A DNA stretch of 64,000 nucleotides from Sphingobacterium sp. lm-10 (GCF_023554555.1 NZ_JAMJWC010000001.1:1922001-1986000); one strand, 5' to 3'; positions 36,795-50,100 are shown, counted from the first letter of the stretch. Numbers and translations: made by a program. Notes: generated by a model not told the origin, from the sequence alone.

Positions 36795-37394
36795 ATGCAG
36801 ACCTGCGATCTAACCAATCAAACGCTGCTGTCCTTGTTAAAAAAAAGCGATCACGGCGCATTCGAAGAGATTTACCGGCGCTATTGGCGATCACTATTCA
36901 GGCAGCTTCATGCTAAATCCGGTAATATGGAATTAGCCGAGGAGCTGACGCAAAAAATCTTCGTCTCCCTTTGGGAACGGCGAGCAGAACTGAATATTCA
37001 ACACCTACCCTCCTACCTCGACGCGGCAGCGCGCTTTAGCTTCATCAATCATATCAAATCGGTGATCAAGGCAGAACGTTTTGCCCACTTTAAGAAATCA
37101 GAAGATGATCCGCAACAGCAAAACAACTGTATTGACCCGCTTTCTGCTAAAGAACTAATGGGACAATTATACGACGGATTAAAACAATTACCGCCCAAAA
37201 CTAGGCAGATTTTTGTGATGAGCCGAATTGAATACCAATCTGTCAAAAAAATTGCCCACGCTTTACAGCTCTCTGAAAAAGCGGTCGAATACCACATTAC
37301 GAAATCCTTAAAAGCATTACGCATAGTATTGCGCGATTACCTAACCATAGGTGCGCTCACCATTTGGATCAGCGCACCTTATCTATTTTCCTGA
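36795..37394 (+). CDS. ECF RNA polymerase sigma factor (FecI-like)
   Basis: The 199-residue protein has sigma region 2 (about 15-85, FEEIYRRYWRSLFRQLH and ELTQKIFVSLWERR) and region 4 (about 130-185, QLPPKTRQIFVMSRIEYQSVKKIAHALQLSEKAVEYHI). The hydrophobic tail is usual for the Bacteroidota branch. It should direct transcription of the SusC/SusD genes that follow when released by the FecR-like anti-sigma factor encoded next. The fecR gene starts 126 bp downstream. Confidence 0.92.
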   Translation: MQTCDLTNQTLLSLLKKSDHGAFEEIYRRYWRSLFRQLHAKSGNMELAEELTQKIFVSLWERRAELNIQHLPSYLDAAARFSFINHIKSVIKAERFAHFKKSEDDPQQQNNCIDPLSAKELMGQLYDGLKQLPPKTRQIFVMSRIEYQSVKKIAHALQLSEKAVEYHITKSLKALRIVLRDYLTIGALTIWISAPYLFS

Positions 37395-37520
37395 TTAAAA
37401 GAAATAAAAAAATTATCTTCTTTTTTTAGGGATATACCTTTCCTGTGCTACTTATAGTGTAGATGGCAAGATCTTGATATGTCATCACTGACCTTTACAC
37501 ATTATAAACTGACTTTTCTG

Positions 37521-38483
37521 ATGAGTCGTAAACAATTTAAAGACATTTTGCAGCGGTATCTGCAAGGTACTTGTACGCTCGATGAGACGCGTATGATAGA
37601 GAAATGGTATGACATGCTGCCCGAAAAAGAAAAATTATCTTTAAGCAAAGAAGATTACCAAGCAATGGAAGAACGTCTTTGGCAAAAGATTTCTCAAGCC
37701 ACCCCAATTTCCAAGCCTATCATCAAGATGCCGAAAAAATCGTCCAATTGGATCGCTGTGGCAGCAGCTATCTTACTTCCTGTGCTGGTATTTACATTTT
37801 GGTGGCCAGCCTCTCCTTTGGAAGTGGTAAGCAATGCGGGAACAGACACACTGCAGGTAGATCTACCAGATGGGTCTACAATAAGGTTGCTGCAAGGGGC
37901 TAGACTAAGCTACACCGCTAACTTTTCACCAAGAAAAGTAGCTCTCGTGGGTAGCGCCATTTTCCATGTCGCTTCCGACCCACTTCGCCCCTTTTCCGTC
38001 TTGCACGGAAAAATGACCACTGAAGTATTAGGCACGGAATTCCTCATACAGGATATGGATACAGACGAAAGTGAAGTGATCGTATACTCTGGCAAGGTAC
38101 AAGTAACGCATACCTGCCGGGACGTATCTCTAGTGCAACGCATTTTCACAAAACCTAGGCCCGTAGAGCTAACCATAAATCACCGCGCAGTATTTAATAA
38201 GAAAAGAGAAACATTACAAGCGACCATCGTAGAAAAACCAAAGGTAGTAGTTACAGATCAGGCAATACTTGCACAAGTGCGTTATCAGGCTGTTGATCTT
38301 GCCGTATTGGCCAACAAACTTAGTAAAATCTATGAGCTAGATATTCGGGTAACACCACCCCATAGGAGCACCACATTCACGGGTGATTTGGATAACCTGA
38401 CGCTCTTCGAACAACTGGATCTGATCTGTGCCGTTACTGCCACACGCTATGTAATTCACGATCGTAAAATCTCCATTCTATAA
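37521..38483 (+). CDS. FecR-like anti-sigma factor
   Basis: From the ATG at 37521 (the frame could extend to 37479, but MSRKQFKDILQRYLQG is the normal family start) the protein has 320 residues. A short cytosolic sigma-binding part (about 1-75) precedes one membrane helix (about 77-96), then the periplasmic FecR domain with LPDGSTIRLLQGARLSY and VLGTEFLIQ, and a C-terminal DUF4974-like segment (YQAVDLAVLANKLSKIYELDI...). It should hold the sigma factor at the membrane and respond to the STN domain of the SusC encoded downstream. Confidence 0.92.
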   Translation: MSRKQFKDILQRYLQGTCTLDETRMIEKWYDMLPEKEKLSLSKEDYQAMEERLWQKISQATPISKPIIKMPKKSSNWIAVAAAILLPVLVFTFWWPASPLEVVSNAGTDTLQVDLPDGSTIRLLQGARLSYTANFSPRKVALVGSAIFHVASDPLRPFSVLHGKMTTEVLGTEFLIQDMDTDESEVIVYSGKVQVTHTCRDVSLVQRIFTKPRPVELTINHRAVFNKKRETLQATIVEKPKVVVTDQAILAQVRYQAVDLAVLANKLSKIYELDIRVTPPHRSTTFTGDLDNLTLFEQLDLICAVTATRYVIHDRKISIL

Positions 38484-38508
38484 ACCACTAACAAATAAAC
38501 ACATACTT

Positions 38509-38610
38509 ATGATAAAAACAGAAACTCAAATCTTATCCGGCAGTCCTCTTATCTGCCGAGAAAATGGCAAACCAACAGATATATATCTGACCGAGAAATC
38601 CGAGTGGTAA
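38509..38610 (+). CDS. 33-codon ORF between fecR and susC
   Basis: An ATG at 38509 opens a 33-codon frame that begins MIKTETQILSGSPLI, ends KSEW and stops 18 bp before the susC ATG. It has no signal peptide or membrane helix and resembles nothing I know. It could be a short translated leader influencing susC expression, a small protein, or chance. Evidence is only the open frame and its position in an operon gap. Confidence 0.3.
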   Translation: MIKTETQILSGSPLICRENGKPTDIYLTEKSEW

Positions 38611-38628
38611 ACATCAAAACCAATCATT

Positions 38629-41600
38629 ATGAACTTCACAAAATACAGTTCCAAAAGGAACGCAATGTATAGCACAGCACTCCTCTGTGGCTGGCTATTC
38701 ATGGCGCTGGTGGTCGGGGCAAACACGCAAGCTGCGGAAAGCAAAAACCCAACCACCCAAAAAGTGACGCTGACAGAGAAAAAAATCAGTCTGCAACGCA
38801 CGATTAATGAAATCGAAAAGCAGACACAAATCCAATTTGTCTATAGCCCATCGGTACTACAAACAACGCGTATGCTCGATCTGAAGACCACAGATTGGGT
38901 GCTGGGGCAGCTACTAAATCAGATACAGGCTGACTTGAACGTCCAATACAAATTAGAAAAAGAAAAAATCTTATTGATGCGGAGTACAGCACAAAGCAGT
39001 ATCCGCGGAAAAGTAGTAGATGCTACGAGTAAGCAAGCAATTCAAGGTGTTGGAATCACCGTGAAAGGCACTAACATCAGTACACGCACAGAAGAAGACG
39101 GGAGCTTCGAGATTGTGGCAAAGGTCGGCGACGTACTCGTATTTGACTATATAGGTTATACCCAAAAAGATGTTCCTGTAACATCTGCGACCGAGAGTTA
39201 TACCGTACAGCTTAACGAGTCTACCAGTAACTTAGATGAAGTTGTGGTAACGGGTTACGCTACACAAAGGCGGAAAGACCTCACCAGTGCTGTTTCGGTA
39301 GTGAATGTTTCGGAAATGAACCGCCAGCCATCTGGCCAGATTAACAATCAGCTGCAAGGACAGGCATCTGGTGTTACAGTGGTCGGCTCCGGACAACCAG
39401 GACGGGAACCGGAAGTCCGTATTCGCGGTATCAATACGTTTGGCAATAACTCGCCTTTATACGTAGTAGATGGAATTCCGATCCAAAATATTGTCGATTT
39501 AAACCCGAACGACATTGATCAGATGCAAGTGTTGAAAGATGCCGGTTCGGCCTCGATATACGGAGCCCGCGCTGCCAATGGAGTAATTATCATTACTACT
39601 AAAAAAGGAAAGCAGGACGGAGAAGTACGCGTCAATTACGACATGTTCTACGGCAGCCAGCGCCCGATCCGAGGCAATATTTGGGACATCGCTTCCCCAT
39701 TGGATAATGCTCGCCTAACATTTCAGGCTCAGCGCAACAGTGGTGTAGCAGTTGGCAATGATTTATATGGAACTGGTGCTGAGCCACGTTTGCCAGATTA
39801 CATTGCTCCACAAGGAGCGATGGAGGGCGATCCCAGAGTCAATCCAGCACTCTACAATGTCAATCCTAATTATTTCGATAGAAACCCCGGAGGTTTCTAC
39901 AGGATTAATCGTGCTAACCATGCCGGTACAGACTGGGCAGACGAAATTTTCAGCAATGCGCCTATTATGAGTCACAATATTGCTGTGAGCCATGGAAATG
40001 AAAAAGGAGCATTTCTTTTCTCCGCCAATTATTTCGATCAGGAGGGTGTGCTGAAAAACACGTATATGAACCGTTATACGATTCGGGCAAACTCCAACTA
40101 CAAAATTGGTAACCGAGTACGCATTGGAGAGAACATTACCTACGCGTTGCGCCGATCTCCACAAACGGAAGAAGGGTCTCTTACTGACGGATTAGGAAAT
40201 GATGGTATAGGAGAATTGGACGAAGGTAGTTCAATTGGAATGAGCTTTCGTCAGGCTCCCATCATTCCGGTGTATGATATTATGGGAAATTATGCCGGAA
40301 CGGCTGGCGGTGGATTGGGCAATGCACGAAATCCAGTGGCTATCGCCGATCGTACGCGTAATAACCGCAGCCAAAATAACCGCCTCATCGGTAATGTATT
40401 TGCTGAGGTAGATCTTTGGAAAAACTTCACAGCTCGTACTGTATTTGGAGGGGAGATCAATTCCGGACATTCACAGCGTTTCATATTTCCACAATACGAA
40501 AACTTGGAAAATGAGGTAGCTAATGCCTACACGGAAAATTCTGTGAATGCGTGGAACTGGACCTGGACTAACACCATCAACTATAAGCAAAACTTCAACA
40601 ATATTCATGACATCTCTGTAGTATTAGGTACGGAAGCGTATCAGGAGAATTTTCGTTTTATGGAAGCCACTACACAGGGATATTTAACATTCGATCGTGA
40701 TTTTGTCGATCTAAACACTGGGTTTGGTGCACAGACTGCACGATCTGCACGGGATGCTTCGATGTTGTCTTCTTTAATTGGACGTGTTGATTACAACTTC
40801 AAACAAAAATATCTGTTGGGATTAACATTACGCCGTGACGCATCCTCCAAATTCCTAAATAACCAATCGGGTTGGTTTCCTGCAGTAAGTGCAGGATGGC
40901 GCATATCGGACGAAAACTTTATGGCGGAAACGAAAAGCTGGTTAAATGACTTCAAGATTCGAGGTGGATATGGGGTAATGGGAAATCAACTCAATGTCAA
41001 CTCCCGCAATTCCTTTAACACTTTTGTGGGCGTGCGCCGCTCGTCTTATTATGATATCACGGGTTCTGGAAACAGTACAGTATTGGGCGTACAGCCATTT
41101 CGTATCGGCAATCCTGATGCACGTTGGGAGAAAAACATCAATACCAATGTTGGTTTCGATGCGACCTTATTTTCTCGTCTAGAATTAAACGTAGACTATT
41201 ACACCAAAGTTATTGACGACCTATTGTACAACCCCGAGCTACCGGGCACAGCTGGACGCGCTACACAGCCATTTGCCAATGTGGCTCGTATGAAAAACTC
41301 CGGATTAGACGTGGCAATTACTGGAAATTTTGATCTAGGACCAGATTTAAAATTAACCACCACAGGTACCTTAACGACCTACAAAAATGTGATCCAAAGC
41401 GTTTCTCAAAACAGTGATTATTTCGATGTAATTGGATCACAATACCGCTTTAATGGTAGTTATGTAGTACGGAATTCTGTAGGAAACCCGATGGGTTCTT
41501 TCTTTGGTTATCAAACAGACGGCTTCTGGAACTCACAGGAGGAGGTCAATGCGGCAAATGCGAGAGCTAGAGAATCCTCAGGCAATCCAGAAGCGCTCTA

Positions 41601-42201
41601 TCAAACAGATATTGGCGTTGGTCGCTTCCGCTATGCAGACGTCAATGGAGACGGTATCATAGACGCTAACGATCGCACCGTGCTAGGCAATCCGAATCCA
41701 ACCATGAGTTATGGTTTGAATTTAGGGTTGACTTACAAAAATTGGGATTTTACTGCATTTTTCTATGGGGTCGCTGGGAACGACATCTGGAACAACGTGC
41801 GTTGGTACACCGACTTCTATTCTTCGTTTAATGGTAGCGCAAACAGTAATACCGCGGTCTATGACTCATGGACACCAGAGAACATGAACGCGAAAGCACC
41901 TATACAAGAGTTAACCAGTTATGCCAGTACGAAAGACGTACCTAACTCCTATTTCGTGGAGAAGGGAGATTATCTGCGCCTACGCAATGCGGCTTTAGGC
42001 TACACCCTTCCAGAGGAGTGGTTAACACGTGCCAAATTGAAGCGCGTACGTGTGTATGTACAAGCGGCCAATATTTTCACGTTAACGAAATATTCGGGTC
42101 CAGATCCTGAAATTTCTGGTTCAACCACGGCTTTTGGTATTGATCAGGGTACATACATCACGCCACGCCAAATACTATTTGGATTAAATGTTGGGTTTTA
42201 A
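38629..42201 (+). CDS. SusC/RagA TonB-linked outer membrane protein with STN domain
   Basis: The 1190-residue protein has a signal peptide (about 1-36), an STN signalling domain (about 47-115), a carboxypeptidase-regulatory-like domain (about 124-196), a TonB-box-like LDEVVVTGY (202-210), a plug and a beta-barrel ending in Phe. The STN domain is the part that contacts a FecR-type protein in the periplasm, so this transporter should signal substrate presence through FecR to the sigma factor encoded upstream. SusD follows after 12 bp. The substrate is unknown; no degradative enzymes are nearby. Confidence 0.94.
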   Translation: MNFTKYSSKRNAMYSTALLCGWLFMALVVGANTQAAESKNPTTQKVTLTEKKISLQRTINEIEKQTQIQFVYSPSVLQTTRMLDLKTTDWVLGQLLNQIQADLNVQYKLEKEKILLMRSTAQSSIRGKVVDATSKQAIQGVGITVKGTNISTRTEEDGSFEIVAKVGDVLVFDYIGYTQKDVPVTSATESYTVQLNESTSNLDEVVVTGYATQRRKDLTSAVSVVNVSEMNRQPSGQINNQLQGQASGVTVVGSGQPGREPEVRIRGINTFGNNSPLYVVDGIPIQNIVDLNPNDIDQMQVLKDAGSASIYGARAANGVIIITTKKGKQDGEVRVNYDMFYGSQRPIRGNIWDIASPLDNARLTFQAQRNSGVAVGNDLYGTGAEPRLPDYIAPQGAMEGDPRVNPALYNVNPNYFDRNPGGFYRINRANHAGTDWADEIFSNAPIMSHNIAVSHGNEKGAFLFSANYFDQEGVLKNTYMNRYTIRANSNYKIGNRVRIGENITYALRRSPQTEEGSLTDGLGNDGIGELDEGSSIGMSFRQAPIIPVYDIMGNYAGTAGGGLGNARNPVAIADRTRNNRSQNNRLIGNVFAEVDLWKNFTARTVFGGEINSGHSQRFIFPQYENLENEVANAYTENSVNAWNWTWTNTINYKQNFNNIHDISVVLGTEAYQENFRFMEATTQGYLTFDRDFVDLNTGFGAQTARSARDASMLSSLIGRVDYNFKQKYLLGLTLRRDASSKFLNNQSGWFPAVSAGWRISDENFMAETKSWLNDFKIRGGYGVMGNQLNVNSRNSFNTFVGVRRSSYYDITGSGNSTVLGVQPFRIGNPDARWEKNINTNVGFDATLFSRLELNVDYYTKVIDDLLYNPELPGTAGRATQPFANVARMKNSGLDVAITGNFDLGPDLKLTTTGTLTTYKNVIQSVSQNSDYFDVIGSQYRFNGSYVVRNSVGNPMGSFFGYQTDGFWNSQEEVNAANARARESSGNPEALYQTDIGVGRFRYADVNGDGIIDANDRTVLGNPNPTMSYGLNLGLTYKNWDFTAFFYGVAGNDIWNNVRWYTDFYSSFNGSANSNTAVYDSWTPENMNAKAPIQELTSYASTKDVPNSYFVEKGDYLRLRNAALGYTLPEEWLTRAKLKRVRVYVQAANIFTLTKYSGPDPEISGSTTAFGIDQGTYITPRQILFGLNVGF

Positions 42202-42213
42202 ACACACGGTATT

Positions 42214-43983
42214 ATGAAAACGAAATTATTATCAATTATACAATGGGGAGTATGCACCAGTCTGTTGATTACAGGTTGTAGCAAATCGTTCCTAGAGCAA
42301 GCTCCCTTGGGAGAATTGAGTGAAGAGCAGCTCAGCAATAAAGTGGGAGTCAACTCTTTATTAACCGGTGCCTACTCTGCATTAGCAGCTGCACGAAACG
42401 ACGATGGTTTAGGTGGCGGTGGCCCATGGGAATCGTCTCCAGACAACTGGATTTATGGCAGTGTCGCCGGCGGTGAAGCGCATAAAGGAAGTGATGGCGG
42501 CGATCAACCTGCCATCAACCAAATTGCACGATTAACACAAGACGCCAGCAACGGATTTTTCAACAACAAATGGAAATCCTCTTTTGAAGGGGTGAGTCGT
42601 GCCAACCAGACGTTACGATTCTTAGATCTTGCCACCGATCTTACGGATCAGGAAAGACTAGAAATTTCGGCTCAGGCTCGCTTTCTACGTGCACATTTCT
42701 ATTTTGATTTGAAAAAGATGTTTAATCAGGTGCCGTGGGTGGATGAGAACAGTGAAAGCTACTACCAGCCCAACACCGCGGACATTTGGCCACAAATACA
42801 GGCAGATTTTGAATATGCTTTCGCGAACCTCCCGGCCACATTTGCGGAGGTGGGTCGTGTCAACAAGTGGGCTGCAGCTGCATATTTAGGTAAAACACTG
42901 TTGTATCAGAAAAAATTTGCGGAGGCTCGTACCGTATTTACAGATGTAATCACTAATGGGGTGACTGTAAACGGCATTCGCTATGACTTAGTGCCTTTTA
43001 AAAACAACTTTGATGCAGCCACAAAGAACAACGCTGAATCGGTTTTTGCCATTCAGATGGTCGCTAATGATGGCACCAATTCGATCACTTTTGCCAATTC
43101 TGGAGGAAAGCTAAACTTTCCGTACGAAAGTCCTTTTCGCTGTTGCGGATTCTATCAGCCAACACAAGATTTGGTGAACTCTTATCGTACCTCGCCTACA
43201 ACAGGTCTTCCATATCTGGAGAACTATAATAGCACAGCAGTGAAGAATGATATGGGCATAGCATCTACTAGTGCATTCACACCAGATGTTACAACACTCG
43301 ATCCTCGACTGGACTGGACTGTGGGTAGAAGAGGCATCCCATTTCATGATTGGGGACTGCATCCTGGACGTAGCTGGATTAGGGAGCAAGTGAGTGCGGG
43401 GCCGTATAGTAATAAAAAGAACATTTACTGGCAGGCCACACAGGATATCTATTCAGACCAAAGCTCTTGGGCCCCCGGTACTGCGATTAATGTGTTGGTA
43501 ATTCGCTTTGCGGACGTGTTGTTAATGGCTGCTGAGGCGGAGGCACAAAGCGGATCCTTAGATCAGGCGTTGACGTATGTTAACCGGGTTAGAACACGTG
43601 CTGCAGACCCTGCTGGATGGTTGTATAGTTATATTAACAACAGCGCGCCTTTGGCAGGATTTAACAATACACCGGCAGCAAATTATGTAGTTAATCCTTA
43701 TCCGGCTGGGTATTTCAGTTCGCAGCAATTAGCATTGAACGCGATTTATTTTGAGCGCAAGTTAGAGTTGGCTATGGAAGGACATCGTTTCTTTGACTTA
43801 TCTCGTTGGGGTATTTTGCAGACAGCAATGAATGCCATCTATCAATATGAGGGTACCATTACAACTGATGTTCGGGGTGCAAGTGCCATATCTCGCACGA
43901 ATTATTTCCCAATTCCACAGAATCAAATTGACTTAAGTGTCATCAATGGTTCAGCAACATTAACACAGAATCCGGGATATTAG
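42214..43983 (+). CDS. SusD/RagB family nutrient-binding lipoprotein
   Basis: The 589-residue protein has a lipoprotein signal with lipobox LITGC (cysteine about 22), then SKSFLEQAPLGELSEEQ, the standard SusD N-terminus, TPR-like helices (SAQARFLRAHFYFDLKKMF) and the C-terminal SusD/RagB signature IYFERKLELAMEGHRFFDLSRWG. It caps the SusC channel at the cell surface. It lies 12 bp behind susC and ends the operon, followed by a strong terminator. Confidence 0.94.
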   Translation: MKTKLLSIIQWGVCTSLLITGCSKSFLEQAPLGELSEEQLSNKVGVNSLLTGAYSALAAARNDDGLGGGGPWESSPDNWIYGSVAGGEAHKGSDGGDQPAINQIARLTQDASNGFFNNKWKSSFEGVSRANQTLRFLDLATDLTDQERLEISAQARFLRAHFYFDLKKMFNQVPWVDENSESYYQPNTADIWPQIQADFEYAFANLPATFAEVGRVNKWAAAAYLGKTLLYQKKFAEARTVFTDVITNGVTVNGIRYDLVPFKNNFDAATKNNAESVFAIQMVANDGTNSITFANSGGKLNFPYESPFRCCGFYQPTQDLVNSYRTSPTTGLPYLENYNSTAVKNDMGIASTSAFTPDVTTLDPRLDWTVGRRGIPFHDWGLHPGRSWIREQVSAGPYSNKKNIYWQATQDIYSDQSSWAPGTAINVLVIRFADVLLMAAEAEAQSGSLDQALTYVNRVRTRAADPAGWLYSYINNSAPLAGFNNTPAANYVVNPYPAGYFSSQQLALNAIYFERKLELAMEGHRFFDLSRWGILQTAMNAIYQYEGTITTDVRGASAISRTNYFPIPQNQIDLSVINGSATLTQNPGY

Positions 43984-43997
43984 TATGAAGCGATAAA

Positions 43998-44035
43998 AAG
44001 GAAAGCCCGGCTATTATTTTAGCTGGGCTTTCCTT
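43998..44035. terminator. Bidirectional terminator between susD and the barrel gene
   Basis: AAGGAAAGCCCGGCT pairs with AGCTGGGCTTTCCTT (one G-U) around an 8-nt loop. It lies 14 bp past susD and 23 bp past the convergent barrel gene, so it can serve both. Confidence 0.85.
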
Positions 44036-44058
44036 GCTAAAAAACTTTACAGATTGTA

Positions 44059-44709
44059 TTAAAACTTAAACGTCAGACCGAAGCTTGCTGTCTCGAAAAA
44101 GTTGTCAAAGACATTGAGATTGGTATCGAAAGTAGACGTAGAGGTACCTTGGTTATTCCCATAATTCTCTGTTGGCTTAAATGTGGCATATGAGAGCACA
44201 TTAGCAAATAAGAAATTAATTGCGACGCGCTCTGTAAGGAAGAAATTTGCCCCAATCCCCGCATTGGCTCCAAACCCCCTTTTTTTGCTTTCCAACGGAT
44301 TAAACCCTATAGCGTTATAGAAGTAAGTGTGGCTTCCATAACCAGTACTAAGCTCCGTATATGTTTTAAAACGGCTTCCTACTTCCAAAAAGTAGTATCG
44401 ACCGAATACTCCTAATTCAAAAGCATTAAGTTTGTCCTGCTCTTCCGAAACCGCTCCTACACGCTCAGTTAGTTTTTCTCTTCCTATCCCTAAAAATAAT
44501 CCAAGTGCAAAACGATCACTCAAGAATAGGCCCGCTTTCGGAGTAAAATTAAAAGAAGATTCCTTTCTACCAGCAAGCCGGTCATTGACGGTGCTAGATT
44601 GAAAACTTCCTTCTAAAATTACGTTTCCTTTTTGAAATCCAAAGTCCTGAGCCGTACCAATGAGAGCGAATCCAGCTAGCGCGGAGATGGTCAATAATAG
44701 TTTCTTCAT
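44059..44709 (-). CDS. Outer membrane beta-barrel protein
   Basis: The 216-residue protein has a signal peptide (MKKLLLTISALAGFALIGTAQ) and then alternating strands such as ILEGSFQSSTVN and FALGLFLGIG, ending in LTFKF with a terminal Phe, the layout of an eight-stranded OmpA/OmpX-like barrel (porin-family, OMP_b-brl type). The function is unknown; such barrels are common in Bacteroidota. Upstream on the minus strand TATCTTCG is a near-match to the -7 box. Confidence 0.82.
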   Translation of the reverse strand: MKKLLLTISALAGFALIGTAQDFGFQKGNVILEGSFQSSTVNDRLAGRKESSFNFTPKAGLFLSDRFALGLFLGIGREKLTERVGAVSEEQDKLNAFELGVFGRYYFLEVGSRFKTYTELSTGYGSHTYFYNAIGFNPLESKKRGFGANAGIGANFFLTERVAINFLFANVLSYATFKPTENYGNNQGTSTSTFDTNLNVFDNFFETASFGLTFKF

Positions 44710-44802
44710 AATTGTTTAATAATTGTTAGTATTAGTCGCGAAGATACATATTTTAGCTACAAAAGGAAATTATTAGCAAGGTTTCTTAAACAGATATAAA
44801 TA

Positions 44803-44832
44803 AAGAAGTCCGGCGATATCGCCGGACTTCTT
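44803..44832 (-). terminator. Palindromic terminator of the isocitrate dehydrogenase gene
   Basis: AAGAAGTCCGGCGAT is followed directly by its exact reverse complement, 65 bp beyond the icd stop on the minus strand. Confidence 0.82.
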
Positions 44833-44897
44833 ACGTCTATTATCAGAGTAATCGCTACATGATACAAGTAACAAACCTCATAAAATATCACAATAAT

Positions 44898-47132
<2,235 letters not shown>

Positions 47133-47164
47133 CTAAAGATAACAAAATCATTATAAATAGCCCG

Positions 47165-50100
47165 CTATCGATGCGTTTTACGATGGGCAAAATAGAAAAC
47201 TACTGGTAGAATGGTAAACGAAAGAATCAAGCAAATCAATAAACCTCCAACAATCATAATGGCCAGCGGCTTTTGTATTTCTGATCCCATGCCTGTAGAC
47301 AATGCTGCCGGAAGTAAACCCATAGAACCCATCAACGCAATCATTACCACTGGACGAATACGACTTCTCACTCCTTGTTGAATCGCTTCGATAAGACTGT
47401 ATCGCCGATTCAGATTGTCCCGAATTACACCAATCAGTACAATACCATCAATAGTGGCTACGCCGAATAAAATGATAAATCCTATTCCGGCAGAAATTCC
47501 AAAAATGGTGCCCGTAACCCAAAGGGAAATAAAGCCGCCAATAAAAGCGAACGGCAACGTGAGTGCAGCCACAGCGGTATCGGTAAAGTTGCCAAAGTTG
47601 AAGTACAACAATAGTAAAATCAGCACCAGCGACACAGGCACTACCAAGCTCAATTGCTGAGCTGCACGCTCCTTACTTTCGAATTCTCCGGCCCACTCCA
47701 TGTGATTCTCCTTAGGTAGCTTTACCTCTTGCGCTACGACGCGTTTGGCTTCTTCGATAGTGCTACCGAGATCGCGTCCTTCTATGCTAAAGCCTACACC
47801 AATGTACCTGCTATTGCCTTCACGATAAATAAAAGCCGGACCAGTATGATAATCTACGGTAGCAATCTCTTGCAGTGGAATATTTTGCCCGTTACTGGTA
47901 GGAATTAATATGTTACGGATTTTTTCTGGTGTATCACGATAGCCTTCTTCGAAACGTAAAACTACATCAAACTGCCTATCTCCTTCATAGAATTTGGTAG
48001 CTGCCTGCCCGCCAATAGTCATCGCGATTACGGCCTGCACATCGTCTGTAAACACCCCATATTTGGCCATTTCAGAATCGTGAAGCTGGATGCGTAACTC
48101 CGGCTGTCCAATGTTCTTGTACACGTTAATATCCGTAATGCCTCTTACCTTTTCAATAGACGCAGCTACCTGATTGGCATAGCTTTCCAAATCATTAAGC
48201 TCATCCCCAAAAATTTTAATCACCAACGAACTTTTCACTCCGGCCACATATTCTTCTACATTATCTTGTATGGGCTGGCTAAAACCGAAATTAATTCCAG
48301 GATAGCGATTAAGTTTTTCTCGTAGATTTTGAATGATCTGTTCTTTGGATACACCACCTTCCCAATCACTTTCATCCTTGAGTTGTACATTAAATTCAAT
48401 GTTGAAAAAACCAGTGGGATCTGTACCATCATTGGGCCGACCTGTTTGCGTGAGTACAAAATCGATTTCCTGACAACTTTCGCGCATGATCTGCTTCATT
48501 TCTTTGGTGAGTCTGGTTGATTCTTTCAGACTGATGCTGTTAGGTAGCGTAGCTCGAATATAAATCGCTCCCTCATTGAGCTGTGGTAAAAATTCGGAAC
48601 CGTAATGCATAAACTTCAAGACGCATAAGCTCAAAATACCAATAAAGATGGCTATCGTTGCCTTCTTATAACGGAATGCAGCATCGTATAAGCCATATAT
48701 ATTTCGCTGAAAAAAGCGTGTAATCGTATTTTCTTTTTCTTCGATATGCTTGGTAAATAACAACTTACACATCGCTGGCACATAGGTTAAGCTCAAAATT
48801 AGAGAGCCAAACAGCGCATAGCCAAGCGTAAACGCTAAAGGAGAAAACATCTTACCTTCTACCTTCTGGAAAGAGAATATCGGCAGCAAGGCAACGATCA
48901 AAATGAGCAATGCGAAGAAAATATAGGATGCTACACTCCCTGCACTTTTCTTAATGATTCCCATTTTGCTCATCTTCGCAAAGCGCTCTCTACCCACCCT
49001 ATGAGACACGGTTGCTAAGGCAACAAATACGGTTTCTACGATTACCAGGGTACCCTCCAGCAACAAGCCAAAATCCAGCGATCCCATAGAGATCAGATTG
49101 GCAGGCAGACCCTGAATCTTGAGCATGATAATCGCAAACAGAAAAGCTAATGGGATAACGGATGCGACAATGAAGGTGGACTTCCAATTATACAGGAATA
49201 TGAACACAATCAGCGATACGAGAAGCACGCCTTCAATCAGGTTTCTTGATACAGTATGGACCGTGTTATCAACTAGTTTGGTACGGTCGATAACCGTTTC
49301 CATATGTACGTTTTCTGGGAGGATGCGGGTGTTTAGTTCTTCGATTTTTGTTTTTAATCGCTCGATTACTTCATTCGGATTCTCTCCGCGCAACATAATT
49401 ACAATACCCTGCACTAGGTCATCTTCGTCATTATAGCCGACTTGCCCTAATCTCGGCTTATTTGAAACGACTACATCAGCGACATTCTTGATCAATACCG
49501 GTGTGGAGCGGTTCAACTTGATGGTGATGTTTCCAATATCTTCGATCTTGTCCAAGAGCCCTACACCACGAACTACGTAGGCTTGGTCTCCTCGCTGTAT
49601 AACGTCTCCACCGACATTAATATTGGAGCGCGCTACGGCTTCGTAAACATCCAGTGGAGAAAGGTCAAAGTTTTTTAATTCCGTCGGATTGATCTTGATT
49701 TCATAAATCTTTTCTTCGCCCCCAAAGCTGACTACATCAGCGACGCCTGATACACTAAGAAGCTCTCTTTCGATCACCCAATCCTGTATAGCCGAAACTT
49801 CCTTAATGGGCAGGTCGCTCTTGATTACATAGCGAAATATCTCTCCAGTTGCGCCAGAAGGTGGTTCAATTTCCGCATCTACATCCTCTGGCAGATTTAC
49901 ACCATTCAATTTATTCGCGACATATTGTTGTGCATAAAAATCATCTACACCATCTTCAAACTGTACGGTGACTACCGAAAGACCAAACAAGGAGATAGAG
50001 CGTATGTGTGACTTCTTTGGAATACTGTTCATTTCCTTGGAAATGGGCAAAGTGACAAGCTTCTCCATCTCTTCCGCACTTCTGCCGGGCCATTGCGTGA

